Notes under the pieces: model-generated | Told to the model about the DNA's origin: nothing | What the model saw: only the letters and a program-made list of their open reading frames with translations | Databases searched by the model: none | Shown: piece by piece, positions 63,829-64,000 of the stretch | Layout of the letters: every line of letters starts with the position of its first letter | Position numbering within the stretch: position 1 is the first letter of the stretch | Assembly: GCF_003589745.1 (NCBI RefSeq) | Contig: NZ_CP032364.1 | Location: 310,001-374,000 of the forward strand | From: Lachnoanaerobaculum umeaense | Lineage (GTDB): Bacteria > Bacillota > Clostridia > Lachnospirales > Lachnospiraceae | DNA length: 64,000 nucleotides | Reading direction: 5' to 3' | Position numbers and translations under genes: made by a program

Positions 63829-64000
63829 ATGATCTCAAACCAAATTCTTCAAAATACCATAGACGGTTTAAAGGGTATTACAAGAACAGAACTTTGCATT
63901 TGTGATATTGAAGGCAAGGTTTTAGCAACTACTTTTGCAGAAGCGGAGACTTATGATTTACAGGTGAATACTTTTGCAAATTCATTGGCAGACTCACAAG
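63829..64000 (+). CDS. CdaR/PucR-like transcriptional regulator, 3' end outside window
   Basis: Only the first 57 codons are present. ISNQILQNTIDGLKGITRTE followed by LCICDIEGKVLAT resembles the N-terminal sensor region of CdaR-family (sugar diacid type) regulators in Clostridia, whose helix-turn-helix lies at the far C-terminus. AAAGGAG precedes ATG 63829. The assignment is provisional because the DNA-binding domain is not visible. Confidence 0.55.
   Translation, partial: MISNQILQNTIDGLKGITRTELCICDIEGKVLATTFAEAETYDLQVNTFANSLADSQ

Overview
The window looks like the chromosome of a low-GC Gram-positive anaerobe of the Clostridia, most likely a Lachnospiraceae member (inference). The reasons are the AT-rich sequence, strong AGGAGG ribosome sites, Rpn-family nuclease genes, an L-2-amino-thiazoline-4-carboxylate hydrolase homologue, tryptophan/glycine-rich cell-wall-binding repeat proteins, an F-type ATP synthase with a sodium-type c subunit, an ANTAR regulator beside glnA, and a CdaR-like regulator at the right edge. 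I saw no rRNA, tRNA or CRISPR array.

Layout. 1-2838: three near-identical tandem copies of an Rpn-family PD-(D/E)XK gene, the first cut by the window edge. 3050-4507: ATC hydrolase homologue, a relic of a YoeB-type toxin, and a zinc-ribbon/OB-fold membrane protein. The last gene's promoter has a TA-dinucleotide tract as its spacer. 4763-7684: ABC exporter and M20 peptidase. 7773-20609: a long co-directional run. It starts with lepA, hemW and a threonine aldolase homologue and continues into a tightly overlapping cassette: DegT aminotransferase, PEP-synthase-like protein, YghO-like GNAT, DgkA-type kinase, CarS-like CDP-lipid synthase, phosphatidylserine synthase, phosphatidylserine decarboxylase, UbiA-like prenyltransferase, then glf. 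This reads as a phospholipid (phosphatidylethanolamine-type) module with unexplained partners. 20797-24993: a lipoprotein, a soluble VirD4-like ATPase translationally coupled to a ClpP-like peptidase, and a divergent unknown gene across a palindrome-rich promoter region. 25061-28183: a GH25 lysozyme and a second secreted repeat protein. 28541-35616: complete ATP synthase operon atpZ-I-B-E-F-H-A-G-D-C. 35770-41678: rfbA, rfbB, rfbD (no rfbC), glmM and leuA. 41746-50302: a surface polysaccharide operon with five GT2-type or GT8 glycosyltransferases, two flippases, an ATP-grasp enzyme and a DUF2304 protein.

50495-55730 is an accessory region. It holds a RelB/YoeB pair, an Rpn gene, decayed ATPase and defence-type genes, a RelB-like/PIN pair, scattered Rpn fragments, and a 136-bp direct repeat that marks a duplicated and then lost secreted-protein gene. 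55847-63503 is a biosynthetic block: argC, GNAT, argJ, argB, argD, glnA, ANTAR regulator, dapF. It joins arginine synthesis with nitrogen assimilation and lysine/peptidoglycan precursor synthesis.

The strongest leads for new biology are four. First, a consensus promoter whose -35/-10 spacing is set by a TA repeat (candidate phase variation). Second, the lipid cassette with PEP-synthase-like, GNAT, DegT and UbiA partners. Third, the orphan ClpP/VirD4-like pair. Fourth, the Rpn gene amplification, in which the copies differ mainly in a four-residue-periodic hinge. All functional calls rest on reading motifs by eye; no database search was run.
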